Below are positions 48,701-52,960 of a stretch of DNA of 64,000 nt, one piece after another. Source of the DNA: Romanomermis culicivorax. Its lineage: Eukaryota > Nematoda > Enoplea > Mermithida > Mermithidae. The notes below the pieces were generated by a model. The model did no database searches. It was not told the DNA's origin and saw only the letters and a list, made by a program, of their open reading frames with translations. Position 1 is the stretch's first letter. Each line of letters begins with the position of its first letter. The stretch spans positions 62,001 through 126,000 of the forward strand of contig CAWUHX010000412.1 of NCBI GenBank assembly GCA_963922205.1, given 5' to 3'. The position numbers and the translations under genes were made by a program.

Positions 48701-49336
48701 AAAATTTGAATTTTTTCTTCAGAAATTCGAATCTATCGTCAAAAAATTTGATCTTTCTAATGTAAAATTTGAATCTTTTCTTCGAAAATTCGAATTTCAA
48801 CGTCAAAAATTTTGCATATTTCTCGAAAATTTCATTTTTTCCAGAAAAATCTAAATTCTAATTTAAAAAATTCGATTTTTTGTGCAAAAACGTCAGAAAT
48901 TTGAATTTTTTGTCGTGAAATTCGATTGAATTTTTCTTCAAAAATTCGAATCGCACTGAAAGTTGCATTTTTAAGCTCAAAAATTTGATATTCTTCCCAA
49001 AAATTTTGAATTTTTTGTCTAAAAAACTTTGAATTTTTTGTTGAAACTTGATTTTTGTTGTAAATTTTTGAAAAAAATTATATTTTTTTGGCTCGAAACT
49101 ATGAATTTAGTTCAAAATTTAATTTTTTTAAATCAATTTTTTTTTAATTTCCATTTGAAAATGAAGTTTTTTTTCTTTTTGTCGAAAATTTGCTATCGTC
49201 AGCAGGTTTACTGTATTTTTTTGAAATTTACATTCTTACTGTAATTTTTTGTAAATATTTACTTGCAGATCAATTCGGATCGTTAACCAAGCATAAAAAA
49301 TCCAAATTGTCGAAGAAAAGGTGGCATTCTAGATGA
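3686..49336 (+). CDS. tir-1: SARM1/TIR-1 ortholog, whole gene (14 exons, 13 introns)
   Basis: This span is the whole transcription unit including introns. The joined exons encode 998 residues: Ser/Thr/Arg-rich N-terminus (1-255), ARM repeats (about 255-616), SAM1 (617-682), SAM2 (683-751), TIR (about 775-914) and a tail ending in a basic cluster. The family cleaves NAD+ through its TIR domain; the ARM domain holds the enzyme off until NAD+ falls or NMN rises, and the SAM domains build the octamer. In nematodes TIR-1 sits above the NSY-1/SEK-1/PMK-1 p38 pathway in immunity and neurons. Diagnostic motifs are DIFICYRR at the start of TIR, DWVHIE with the presumed catalytic Glu (residue 856), and EYQEACVEK near the TIR end. 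All 13 junctions agree in phase. The identification is firm; exon 1 and the exon 2 start are the weakest parts. Confidence 0.93.
3731..4062 (+). other. Intron 1 with long G runs
   Basis: The 332-bp intron carries four runs of 7-12 G on the coding strand (3797-3808, 3836-3842, 3975-3985, 4020-4031) and repeated GGTAAACCCTGA-like pieces. The T-rich tract before exon 2 ends TTTTTTTCAAG. Confidence 0.6.
4063..4402 (+). CDS. tir-1: tir-1 exon 2, N-terminal low-complexity region
   Basis: This exon encodes residues 16-128, beginning [20 protein letters not shown] and rich in Arg, Ser, Thr, Gln and Asp. There is no domain. The acceptor TTTTTTTTCAAG before 4063 gives phase 0 and matches exon 1. The donor T|GTAAGC after 4402 leaves one base that joins exon 3 to make Leu. 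The frame stays open upstream to an ATG at 3907 through G-rich intron-like sequence, which I read as intron. Composition switches sharply from AT-rich intron to CpG-rich codons. Confidence 0.75.
4403..9397 (+). repeat. Intron 2: phased A/T-cluster repeats and a 1.44 kb tandem duplication
   Basis: The intron is 5 kb of AAATTTT-type clusters. From 4430 to about 5390 the units look like AATTCGAATTTTTGAC or GAAAAATTGAATTTTTC. From 5390 on they are AAAATTTTGCAATTTT / GATTTTTCAACTAAAATTTT units. A block near 6000-7439 is repeated at about 7440-8890, and part of it again at 8840-9330. I found no exon in it. Confidence 0.8.
9398..9871 (+). CDS. tir-1: tir-1 exon 3, Ser/Thr-rich linker and start of ARM region
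   Basis: This exon encodes residues 129-286. It starts [20 protein letters not shown] after a TTTTTTTTCAG acceptor and is rich in Thr, Ser and Ala, with a basic patch [10 protein letters not shown]. The last 30 residues, [20 protein letters not shown] followed by [10 protein letters not shown], look like a structured helix leading into the ARM domain. The donor CCAG|GTGGGT leaves one base that joins exon 4 to make Asp. The last 91 bases are copied twice in the next intron. The minus-strand open frame here is a shadow. Confidence 0.88.
9872..11332 (+). repeat. Intron 3, first part: roughly 52-bp A/T repeats
   Basis: After about 60 bp of unique sequence, units of the form GAAATTTTGCAATTTTTTGT with AAAAATTTC(C/A)ATTTTTC run without break. 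A and T clusters alternate with spacing near one DNA helical turn. Phe-rich open frames here are products of the repeat. Confidence 0.8.
11333..11423 (+). pseudogene. Extra copy 1 of the exon 3 3' end, open and with intact donor
   Basis: These 91 bp match 9781-9871 with a few silent changes, and the match runs on into the intron to about 11490. The open frame begins ATG AAT AAA AAT and encodes the same 30 residues as exon 3 without change. The donor CCAG|GTGGGT and its phase are kept. The 5' side of exon 3 and its acceptor are absent. It could serve as an alternative first exon or be a silent copy. Confidence 0.85.
11424..12438 (+). repeat. Intron 3, middle: A/T repeats between exon 3 copies
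   Basis: Same GAAATTTTGCAATTTTT / GTAAAAATTTCCATTTTTCC family as before the copy, about 1 kb. The sequence before each copied ATG (CATTAAAAAAATTT) is the same in both copies, so array and exon piece were duplicated together. Confidence 0.75.
12439..12529 (+). pseudogene. Extra copy 2 of the exon 3 3' end, weaker donor
   Basis: A 91-bp copy of 9781-9871, closer to copy 1 than to exon 3. The frame is open, with one amino-acid change (Cys to Phe in KIVKC). The donor is CCAG|GTGGTC rather than GTGGGT, so it is weaker. Confidence 0.85.
12530..14655 (+). repeat. Intron 3, later part: degenerate A/T-cluster repeats
   Basis: Units like TTTTCAACTAAAATTTTGCA and GTGAAAATTTCATTTTTTCG are more diverged than those upstream. 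I see no exon, RNA gene or conserved motif. Confidence 0.65.
14656..15045 (+). repeat. 23-bp palindromic A/T array running up to exon 4
   Basis: The unit ATTAAATTTTAAAATTTCAA plus TTG repeats, then decays into AATTAATTAAATTTTAAAAA units. The exon 4 acceptor (TTTTAATTAATTAG) lies in the last unit and lacks a long pyrimidine tract. Confidence 0.85.
15046..15325 (+). CDS. tir-1: tir-1 exon 4, first ARM repeats
   Basis: This exon encodes residues 287-379, starting [20 protein letters not shown]. The segment [20 protein letters not shown] aligns with the Trp and Arg of the SARM1 ARM-domain site that binds inhibitory NAD+, and SPANRDFLM keeps another Arg of that site. Two bases at the end (AG) join the first base of exon 5 to make Arg. 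The donor is G|GTTAGC. Codons are strongly CpG-rich. ARM assignment is from resemblance to the family as I know it. Confidence 0.9.
15326..15414 (+). other. Start of intron 4
   Basis: A short AT-rich stretch with one TACTGTAG-type motif (TTTACTGTAGAAAA near 15357), leading into the TGACGTCA array. Confidence 0.5.
15415..16665 (+). repeat. TGACGTCAGCAAG/TACTGTAG array, plus orientation (intron 4)
   Basis: About 12 units of 90-130 bp. Each carries TTGACGTCAGCAAGATT, then GATACTGTAGAA, then TGTGACGTCATTTTG. TGACGTCA is the palindromic CRE bound by CREB/ATF proteins, two per unit. The same unit occurs reversed in intron 5 and, changed, in intron 9. Small open frames here are repeat by-products. 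Confidence 0.9.
16666..16879 (+). repeat. A/T low-complexity end of intron 4
   Basis: Runs of TTTTAAATTTTTCAAATTT type with no other content. The exon 5 acceptor is CAAATTTTGCAG. Confidence 0.7.
16880..17014 (+). CDS. tir-1: tir-1 exon 5, ARM repeat (phase-neutral, 135 nt)
   Basis: This exon encodes residues 380-424: after the split Arg, [20 protein letters not shown], then [27 protein letters not shown] holds the Lys matching the family's NAD-contact Lys. Length 135 nt, beginning and ending in the same phase, so skipping it would delete 45 residues, about one ARM repeat, without a frameshift. The donor is weak (AA|GTTTGT). Oppositely oriented repeat arrays flank it. Confidence 0.88.
17015..18290 (+). 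repeat. Intron 5, first part: GGCGAAAATTCTG array
   Basis: About 1.3 kb of short units, TTTTTTGGCGAAAATTCTG with variants (GACGAAAATTCTAC, GCGAAAAATTTGC). A higher-order pattern near 165 bp is visible around 17070-17650. Phe/Trp/Lys-rich open frames come from the repeat. Confidence 0.85.
18291..18816 (+). repeat. ATGACGTCATCAGTTTT array with faint exon 6 fragments
   Basis: Short units of TATGACGTCATCAGTTTTTC. Two worn pieces resembling the exon 6 start lie near 18404-18436 (GGTCAATTTTTAAGCTCGGA) and 18709-18742 (GCGCAACGTTGTAAAGCCCG). Confidence 0.75.
18817..18886 (+). pseudogene. Partial copy of the exon 6 5' end, acceptor lost
   Basis: Matches the first 65-70 bp of exon 6 ([20 protein letters not shown] in the exon's frame). 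The AG of the acceptor is changed to GG, and the frame continues past the match only to a nearby stop. It is unlikely to be spliced. Confidence 0.85.
18887..19370 (-). repeat. TGACGTCAGCAAG/TACTGTA array, reversed orientation (intron 5)
   Basis: About five units read as the reverse complement of the intron 4 array: TTACAGTATCATATCTTGCT then GACGTCAAAAAA. Together with intron 4 they form long inverted repeats around exon 5. Confidence 0.85.
19371..19860 (+). repeat. ATGACGTCACCAGTTTTG array leading into exon 6
   Basis: Units of 20-30 bp, CATGACGTCACCAGTTTTGT with variants. A partial exon 6 copy is embedded (separate entry). The last unit supplies the exon 6 acceptor, GACGTCATTTCAG. Confidence 0.85.
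19660..19701 (+). pseudogene. Second partial copy of the exon 6 start, with usable splice sites
   Basis: The first 42 bases of exon 6 are copied with the acceptor kept (TCATTTTAG|G). A potential donor AA|GTAGCT follows at 19702, and the stop TAG at 19703-19705 would be read if splicing failed there. The 42-nt piece starts and ends in the phase required, so it would add [14 protein letters not shown] in frame. Without that donor it would be a poison exon. Confidence 0.75.
19861..20166 (+). CDS. tir-1: tir-1 exon 6, ARM repeats
   Basis: This exon encodes residues 425-526. It starts, after the split Lys, [20 protein letters not shown] and includes [20 protein letters not shown] and [20 protein letters not shown], a helical pattern like SARM1 ARM repeats. 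The first base completes the Lys codon begun in exon 5; the last two bases (AG) join exon 7 to make Arg. The acceptor is TCATTTCAG and the donor is AG|GTATAC. Two clear copies of its 5' end precede it. Confidence 0.92.
   Translation, partial: GEFEPGNVVERGDQHVDGGVVGRRGRPAFDGRRPTNSGLAVRAIEQERPAFALLRLVDVVRVGRRRRPRTSGGRRRQSAPGGRLIPQNLPARLRGQIGHQI
20167..22310 (+). repeat. TACTGTAG/TTTACACTTTT array (intron 6, first family)
   Basis: Units of about 60-70 bp: GGTATACTGTAGCTTCGGTG, then TAAAGT, then GATTACTGTAGGTTTGGTTT, then ACACTTTTT. Each unit has GTGTAAA and TTTACAC, which can pair as a short stem. The array begins at the exon 6 donor itself (GTATACTGTA). Confidence 0.9.
22311..23285 (+). repeat. 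GGGTATACTGTAGGATTACTG array (intron 6, second family)
   Basis: Units of GGGTATACTGTAGGATTACT, then GTAGTTTTCCTTCACAAT, with TTTACTGTAGTTTAATTTTA inserts. They form a higher-order unit near 170 bp repeated about five times. TACTGTAG is shared with the first family. Confidence 0.88.
23387..23519 (+). CDS. tir-1: tir-1 exon 7, ARM repeat with GRG motif
   Basis: This exon encodes residues 527-571, after the split Arg: [20 protein letters not shown], then [27 protein letters not shown] matches the Gly-Arg-Gly loop that in SARM1 contributes to the ARM NAD+ site. The acceptor is CATTTTTTAG and the donor is C|GTAAAA in phase 0. The frame runs open into the intron, but the donor and the next exon's phase set the end. 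Confidence 0.9.
23520..26302 (+). repeat. Intron 7: degenerate A/T clusters
   Basis: 2.8 kb of AAATTTTTGAAAATTTTT-like sequence. Diverged units near 300 bp (GCAAAATTTGCTTGTTTTTA with GAAAAATTT..) are suggested at about 23820, 24130, 24410, 24680 and 25040. No gene was recognised. Confidence 0.7.
26303..26482 (+). CDS. tir-1: tir-1 exon 8, last ARM repeat and start of SAM1
   Basis: This exon encodes residues 572-631: [20 protein letters not shown], then the final ARM helix, then [15 protein letters not shown], the first helix of SAM1. VPSW..EDVQ.W is the SARM1 SAM1 hallmark. The acceptor is TTTTCCTCAG, the donor is CAG|GTAATT, with phase 0 at both ends. Confidence 0.93.
26483..28725 (+). repeat. 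Intron 8, first part: GTGAAATTCGAATTTTT array
   Basis: Units of about 24-32 bp, GAGTGAAATTCGAATTTTTT and variants, run through most of the first 2.2 kb, with a more disordered patch near 27780-28020. Confidence 0.85.
28726..29529 (+). repeat. Intron 8, end: GAAAATTTAAAAAATTT array
   Basis: Nearly pure A/T repeat with unit of about 15-17 bp (TTTGAAAATTTAAAAAA), purine-rich on the plus strand. The exon 9 acceptor is ACATTTTAG. Confidence 0.85.
29530..29682 (+). CDS. tir-1: tir-1 exon 9, rest of SAM1
   Basis: This exon encodes residues 632-682: [20 protein letters not shown], then [20 protein letters not shown]. The VDGDLLL.L..E.L motif is the SAM oligomerisation region. Phase 0 at both ends; the donor is AAA|GTAAAA. 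SAM domains of SARM1 form the octameric ring needed for NADase activity. Confidence 0.93.
29688..30735 (-). repeat. 77-bp tandem array, CTACAGTAAG..GCAGACGTCAA (intron 9)
   Basis: About 14 copies, spaced 77 bp on average. Each contains TTTTCTACAGTAAGAAGACA, GTTTGCAGACGTCAATTTTT, TTACAGTAACAAAACGAA and CTTGCAGATCTGAAA. Reversed, it reads TTGACGTCTGCAA...TTACTGTAGAA, so it belongs to the intron 4/5 family. Small minus-strand open frames follow from it. Confidence 0.92.
30736..33055 (+). repeat. Intron 9, middle: degenerate A/T clusters with one CTACAGTA patch
   Basis: AT-rich sequence like intron 7, with GCAAATTTGCTTGTTTTTAG-like pieces recurring near 30905, 31190, 31975, 32235, 32605 and 32960. 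A short CTACAGTA/TTGCAGACGTCAA block lies at 31505-31775. No gene was recognised. Confidence 0.65.
33056..34070 (+). repeat. Roughly 165-bp CTTACAGTATAC array up to exon 10
   Basis: Six units of CTACAGTATTCACTTACAGT, CACAATATACAGTAAGTAGT, GACGCTACAGTAAGAATCTT and TTTGTAATAAATTTGA. The last unit runs into the exon 10 acceptor. Confidence 0.88.
34078..34285 (+). CDS. tir-1: tir-1 exon 10, SAM2
   Basis: This exon encodes residues 683-751: [20 protein letters not shown], then [20 protein letters not shown], then [20 protein letters not shown] and RMKILQAAQ. This is a full second SAM domain, matching SARM1 SAM2 in length and pattern (YTY.L...GVDR, LL...CGI..G.HR..IL.AA). The acceptor is TTTTTTTGCAG and the donor is CAAG|GTTAAT. 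One left-over base joins exon 11 to make Glu. Its last bases and donor are copied repeatedly in the next intron. Confidence 0.94.
34286..35530 (+). repeat. Roughly 205-bp array containing the exon 10 3' end and donor
   Basis: Six successive units each contain CTTTTCAGAAAATTAGC, T-rich sequence, then GAAAATTTTACAAGCTGCTC and CAGGTGAATTTGCATATTTT. The GAAAATTTTACAAGCTGCT part and its following donor are a copy of the last 22 bases of exon 10. Copy ends lie near 34491, 34691, 34901, 35111, 35301 and 35511. Each unit thus looks like a small pseudo-exon with both splice sites. Confidence 0.9.
35531..36388 (+). repeat. Intron 10: T-rich low-complexity sequence
   Basis: TTTTGCATATTTTTTGTATT-like units with loosely recurring TTTACACTTTTT and GAAAATTTGC. 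Phe-rich open frames reflect the T content. Confidence 0.7.
36389..36459 (+). pseudogene. Longer copy of the exon 10 3' end with a stop
   Basis: 71 bp match 34215-34285 with few changes, encoding [20 protein letters not shown] in frame. The Gln codon CAA near the end is TAA here, so the copy carries a stop. The donor AAG|GTTAAT is kept. No acceptor lies just upstream. Confidence 0.9.
36460..37400 (+). repeat. Intron 10: T-rich diverged units
   Basis: Starts with the same donor-flanking sequence as exon 10 (GGTTAATTTGCATATTTTTT), then T-rich units with TTACACTTTTTAGGAAATTT. No gene was seen. Confidence 0.65.
37401..38450 (+). repeat. 219-bp tandem array with TTTTCAG|G sites
   Basis: Five units start at about 37420, 37639, 37858, 38070 and 38290 with TTTTCAGGAAATATCCATAT. 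Because 219 is a multiple of three, long Phe-rich frames run through several units (37327-38121, 37437-38441). These are not genes. Confidence 0.92.
38451..39186 (+). repeat. Intron 10, end: T-rich low complexity
   Basis: Poly-T-rich sequence with no clear unit. A TTTTCTTCAG at 39146-39155 and TACTGTAG pieces precede the exon 11 acceptor TTTTTTTAAG. Confidence 0.6.
39187..39344 (+). CDS. tir-1: tir-1 exon 11, SAM-TIR linker and start of TIR
   Basis: This exon encodes residues 752-804: an acidic/Asn-rich linker ([20 protein letters not shown]) and then [20 protein letters not shown] and [16 protein letters not shown] is TIR box 1, and GSQLASLLK is nearly invariant in SARM1. The acceptor is TTTTTTTAAG: chosen because it alone gives the phase needed from exon 10; CAG at 39155 leads to an in-frame stop. 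The donor is AAG|GTAAAT in phase 0. Confidence 0.9.
39345..41340 (+). repeat. Intron 11, first part: degenerate A/T clusters
   Basis: Units like TCAAAATTTCAAATTTTTTC and CATTTTCATAAAAATGTTGGA, diverged, no gene seen. Confidence 0.7.
41341..42560 (+). repeat. Roughly 212-bp tandem array, AGCTGTTCATGAAAATGTCC (intron 11)
   Basis: AGCTGTTCATGAAAA recurs near 41432, 41616, 41825, 42039 and 42251. Units share TTTGAAGAAAAAAAATTTCC and TCCAAATATTGTTTTCAAAA. Fixed, low-divergence copies suggest recent expansion. Confidence 0.9.
42671..42826 (+). CDS. tir-1: tir-1 exon 12, TIR core with catalytic Glu
   Basis: This exon encodes residues 805-856: [20 protein letters not shown], then [20 protein letters not shown] and [22 protein letters not shown] is the BB-loop region; the Glu closing DWVHIE (residue 856, last codon of the exon) aligns with the catalytic Glu of the SARM1 NADase. 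The acceptor is TTTTCTACAG and the donor is GAG|GTGGGT, phase 0 at both ends. A second copy lies at 50266-50421. Confidence 0.95.
42827..44950 (+). repeat. Roughly 425-bp array seeded at the exon 12 donor (intron 12)
   Basis: The intron's first bases, GTGGGTGGCCTTTTGGCTCT, recur near 43264, 43683, 44102 and 44531 as GAGTTTGGGTGGCCTTTTGG. Each copy is followed by the same GCAAATTTTTTGAAAAAATT, GAATTTTTTTCTTAAATTTG and TTTTTATACAATTTTGAACC sequence. Copies carry GAGTTTGGG instead of GAGGTGGG, so the GT donor is lost. Confidence 0.92.
44951..45379 (+). repeat. Intron 12 spacer, A/T-rich
   Basis: Diverged ATGTAAACTTTTCATAAATT units with no other content. Confidence 0.6.
45380..47085 (+). repeat. 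165-bp satellite array adjoining exon 13
   Basis: GGTCACACCAAGCCTCCA starts lie at 45391, 45556, 45721, 45886, 46051, 46216, 46381, 46546, 46714, 46877 and 47043, a strict 165-bp period until the last units. Each unit contains TATTTTGTTCCATAACTCGG, GGTGTTGAAAATTGGTTCTT and CGAGACCTATCGATTGATA. 45391-45885 and 45886-46380 are nearly identical, so a 495-bp trimer was duplicated. The base mix is more balanced than the neighbouring introns. Confidence 0.95.
47100..47460 (+). CDS. tir-1: tir-1 exon 13, end of TIR and start of C-tail
   Basis: This exon encodes residues 857-976: [20 protein letters not shown], then [20 protein letters not shown] and [18 protein letters not shown], the last TIR strands and helix (FEWP, HEYQEA..EK are SARM1 marks). 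After about residue 914 comes a low-complexity tail with Gly, Ala, Thr, Asn and an [20 protein letters not shown] stretch. The acceptor is TTTTTTCGCAG and the donor is AAAG|GTGAAA. One left-over base joins exon 14 to make Asp. A second copy lies at 54681-55041. Confidence 0.94.
47461..49268 (+). repeat. Intron 13: AATTCGAATTCTGACGTCAGAAA repeats
   Basis: Units of about 60-90 bp, GAAAATTCGAATTCTGACGT then CAGAAATTTGATTTTTT, diverging toward the 3' side. TGACGTCA recurs. A near-perfect inverted repeat TTCTTCCTCAAATTCGAATT..TTTGAGGAAGAA lies at about 48097-48127. The exon 14 acceptor is TTTACTTGCAG. Confidence 0.85.
49269..49336 (+). CDS. tir-1: tir-1 exon 14, C-terminus and stop
   Basis: This exon encodes residues 977-998, [20 protein letters not shown] then SR, stop TGA at 49334-49336. 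It is strongly basic and could be a nuclear or membrane-binding signal, but this is inference. Chosen because the acceptor TTTACTTGCAG gives the phase left by exon 13 and because the second copy keeps the same frame with one change (His to Arg). Confidence 0.85.
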
Positions 49337-50074
49337 AATTTAGAAAAAGTTTTCTCGTCTTACTGTAGCTTTCATTTTCGTCTTACTGTAGTTTTCATTC
49401 TCGTCTTACTGTAGATTTTTATATGACGTCATCAATTGGATTGCTGACGTCAAATTTTTTTAATAGTTCAAATGTTCATTATATCTACCTCGCGTGAAAT
49501 ATCGTCTTTCCGGTTTGATTTTTATTCAATCTCATTTTTTCTGCTGACGTCATCAATCACTTTTTTTTGATCGATTGATGACGTCATTTTCCCACGGTAA
49601 TTTGTTTACATTTTTTCTATACAAAAATAAAAATTTATTTTTACATGGGTTTAGTTTTTATAATATTTTGCTAGAAAAAGTAGCAACGAATTATTATCTT
49701 GCTGACGTCATTTTAATTGTAGATCTTTTTGCAGACGTCATTTTCCCACGTAAAGTTTACATTAGACGAAATTATCGATTTTTACCCTGGTCACGTGATT
49801 TGGAATTTTTTTAGGCTGAAAATTTTGATTAATGACGTCATTTCTGTTTATCGCTGACGTCATTTTTCTTCAAACTCCGCCCTCCGAGTTATGGATTTTT
49901 ATTAGGTCACGTGACTTTTTGCAACTTTCTACGTGGGTGGTCCCTTATGCAGAAAATTGTTTTTTTGATGACGTCATCTCCGCTCATTGCTGACGTCATT
50001 TTACTGTAAACTCCGCCCTCCAATTTATCGATTTTTCGCAGGTCACGTGACTTTTTCGAAATTTTCCAGTTGGG
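49337..50074 (+). promoter_or_regulatory. tir-1 3' UTR and CRE/E-box region, left contig
   Basis: Three TCGTCTTACTGTAG repeats follow the stop, then CRE palindromes (TGACGTCA). A possible poly(A) signal AATAAA lies at 49626-49631. GTCACGTGAC E-box palindromes occur near 49911 and 50042. The contig ends at 50074. Confidence 0.55.
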
Positions 50075-50100
50075 AGTACTCTGCGTTGATACCACTGCTT
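50075..50100 (-). other. Amplification adapter (SMART-type), reversed
   Basis: The 26 bases are the reverse complement of the 26 bases at 50201-50226. Read that way they begin AAGCAGTGGTATCAACGCAG, the SMART/low-input PacBio amplification adapter. It is not biological sequence. Confidence 0.97.
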
Positions 50101-50200
50101 NNNNNNNNNNNNNNNNNNNNNNNNNNNNNNNNNNNNNNNNNNNNNNNNNNNNNNNNNNNNNNNNNNNNNNNNNNNNNNNNNNNNNNNNNNNNNNNNNNNN
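50101..50200. other. Assembly gap, exactly 100 Ns
   Basis: A run of 100 N between two adapter copies; the round number is a scaffolding default, so the true gap size is not known and may be negative, since the flanks overlap. Confidence 0.98.
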
Positions 50201-50226
50201 AAGCAGTGGTATCAACGCAGAGTACT
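50201..50226 (+). other. Amplification adapter (SMART-type)
   Basis: Begins AAGCAGTGGTATCAACGCAG and ends AGTACT. Untrimmed adapter at the start of the right contig. Confidence 0.97.
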
Positions 50227-50265
50227 AAATTTGAATTTTTTCTACAAATTTTGAATTTTCTACAG

Positions 50266-50421
50266 GTTTTTTTGGACGTCGATCGTTTATACGCCGGCCA
50301 GATAGACACGTCCCTTTTGCGCCACATTAGGGCAGCCAAACATTTCATAGTCGTCTTGTCCGGCCGCGCCTTGGATCGTTGCGTCGACGATACGGACATG
50401 AAAGACTGGGTCCATATCGAG
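50266..50421 (+). CDS. tir-1: Redundant copy of tir-1 exon 12
   Basis: Identical coding sequence to 42671-42826, with the same acceptor and donor GAG|GTGGGT, including the Glu of DWVHIE. It should not be counted as a second TIR gene; no exons 1-11 occur in this contig. Confidence 0.9.
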
Positions 50422-52960
50422 GTGGGTGCCTTTTGGCTCTTTGCCAAATGCAATTTTTGAATAGAAAATATTCAAATTTTTTGAAAAAATTTAATTAAAA
50501 AATGAATTTTTTTCTTAAATTTGATGGAAAATTCTACAAAAAATGTAAACTTTTTGTAAGTTTATGGGCGAAAATTTGCAAATTTTGGGCGGAAAATTCA
50601 AATTTTTTCAAAGAAAATTCAACTTTTTATACAATTTTGAACCGAAATTTTTAAATTTTGACAGAAAAAAAACTCGAAATTTTCCCGTAAAATGTGAATT
50701 TTTCCGAATTTTCTGGGGAAAAAATGAAACTTATTTTTTGATAAAAATTTCGGCTTTTTATGGAAAAAATGAATTTTTTCATCGAAATGTAAAATTTTCA
50801 TGAAGAAAAATTTTTTTTAGATAAAAAATGTCGATTTTTTATGGAAAAAAATGAGTTTGGGTGGCCTTTTGGCTCGTTGTCAAGTGCAAATTTGCGTGGA
50901 AAAAATGCAAATTTTTTGGAAAAAAATTCATCAAAAAATGAATTTTTTTCTTAAATTTGATGGAAAATTCTACAAAAAATGTAAACTTTTTGTAAATTTA
51001 TGGGCAAAAATTTGGGAATTTTGGGCGAAAAATTCAAATTTTTTCAAAGAAAATTTAACTTTTTATACAATTTTGAACCGAAATTTTTAAATTTGATAAA
51101 AAAAAAGTCTGAATTTTTCCGTAAAATGTAAATTTTTTCGAATGAAACTTATTTTTTGATAAAAATTTCGGCTTTTTATGGAAAAAATGAGTTTTTTCAT
51201 GGAAATGTAAAATTTTCATGAAAAAAACAAATTTTTTCAATAAAAATGTCGACCTTTTATGGAAAAAATGAGTTTGGGTGGCCTTTTGGCTCGTTGCCAA
51301 ATGGAAATTTTGCGTAGAAAATATGCAAATTTTTTGAAAAAAAATTTAATTAAAAAATGAATCTTTTTCTTAAATTTGATGGAAAATTCTACAAAAAATG
51401 TAAACTTTTTGTGAATTAATGAAAAAAAATTTGGGAATTTTGGGCGAAAAATTCAAATTTTTTTCAAAGAAAATTCAACTTTTTATACAATTTTGAACCA
51501 AAATTTTCAAATTTTGATAAAAAAAAACTCGAAATTTTCCCGTAAAATGTGAATTTTTCCGAATGAAACTTATTTTTTGATAAAAATTTCGGCTTTTTAT
51601 GAAAAAAATGACTTTTTTCATGGAAATGTAAAATTTTCATGAAAAAAAATTTTTTTAATAAAAATGTCGACTTTTTATGAGAAAAATGAGTTTGGGTGGC
51701 CTTTTGGCTCGTTGCCAAATGGAAATTTTGCGTAGAAAATATGCAAATTTTTTGAAAAATTTCATCAAAAAATGAATTTTTTTCTTAAATTTGATGGAAA
51801 ATTCTACAAAAAATGTAAACTTTTTGTGAATTTATGGGCAAAAATTTGGGAATTTTGGCGGAAAATTCAAATTTTTTCAATGAAAATTCAACTTTTTATA
51901 CAATTTTGAACCGAAATTTTAAATTTTGATAAAAAACTCGAAATTTTCCCGTAAAATGTGAATTTTCCCGAATTTTCTGGGAAAAAAATGAAACTTATTT
52001 TTTTGATAAAAATTTCGGCTTTTTATGGAAAAAATGAGTTTTTTTCATGGAAATGTAAATTTTTGTGAAAAAAACAAATTTTTTTAATAAAAATGTCGAC
52101 CTTTTATTAAAAAAATGAGTTTGGGTGGCCTTTTGGCTCGTTGCCAAGTTCAATTTTTGAATAGAAAATATGCAAATTTTTTGAAAAAATTCATCAAAAA
52201 ATGAATTTTTTTCTTAAATTTGATGGAAAATTCTACAAAAAATGTAAACTTTTTGTAAATTTATGGGCAAAAATTTGGGAATTTTGGGCGAAAAATTCAA
52301 ATTTTTTCAAAGAAAATTCAACTTTTTATACAATTTTGAACCGAAATTTTAAATTTTGATAAAAAAAACTCGAAATTTTCCCGTAAATGTGAATTTTTCT
52401 GAATTTTGTAGAAAAAAATGAAACTTATTTTTTGATAAAAATTTCGGCTTTTTATGGAAAAAATGACTTTTTCCATGGAAATTTTACATTTCCATGAAAA
52501 AACAAATTTTCAATAAAAATGTCGATTTTTTATGGAAAAAATGAGTTTTTTAAAAGTTTCGTCAATTTTCGAAGCAAAAATTTGAAATTTGGAGAAAAAA
52601 ATTGGAATTTTCCCCTCAAAAAATGTAAAGTTGTTATAAATTTTTGCAGATAAAATTTTGAAATTTGAATAAAAAGAATTGGAATTTTTTCTAGAAAAAT
52701 TTTACTTTCTGTAAATTTCTGAAAAAAAATTTGTAATTTCCGTGAAAAAAGTTGGAATTTTTTCGAGAATTATTTAATTTTTCATAAAATCTGGAACCAA
52801 AACTTCAAAAAAATGTAAACTTTTCATAAATTTTTGGAGATAAATTTTAAATTTTGATGAAAAAAAAATTTAAATTTTCCATGAAAATGAATTTTTTTCC
52901 AAATTTCTGGAGCGAAAACTCAAAATTTTTTTAAAAAATTGGAATTTTAGCCAATTTCGG
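50422..52960 (+). repeat. Copy of the exon 12 donor-seeded array
   Basis: Corresponds to 42827-45379, with the same GGGTGGCCTTTTGGCTCGTT units and small homopolymer differences. Confidence 0.9.
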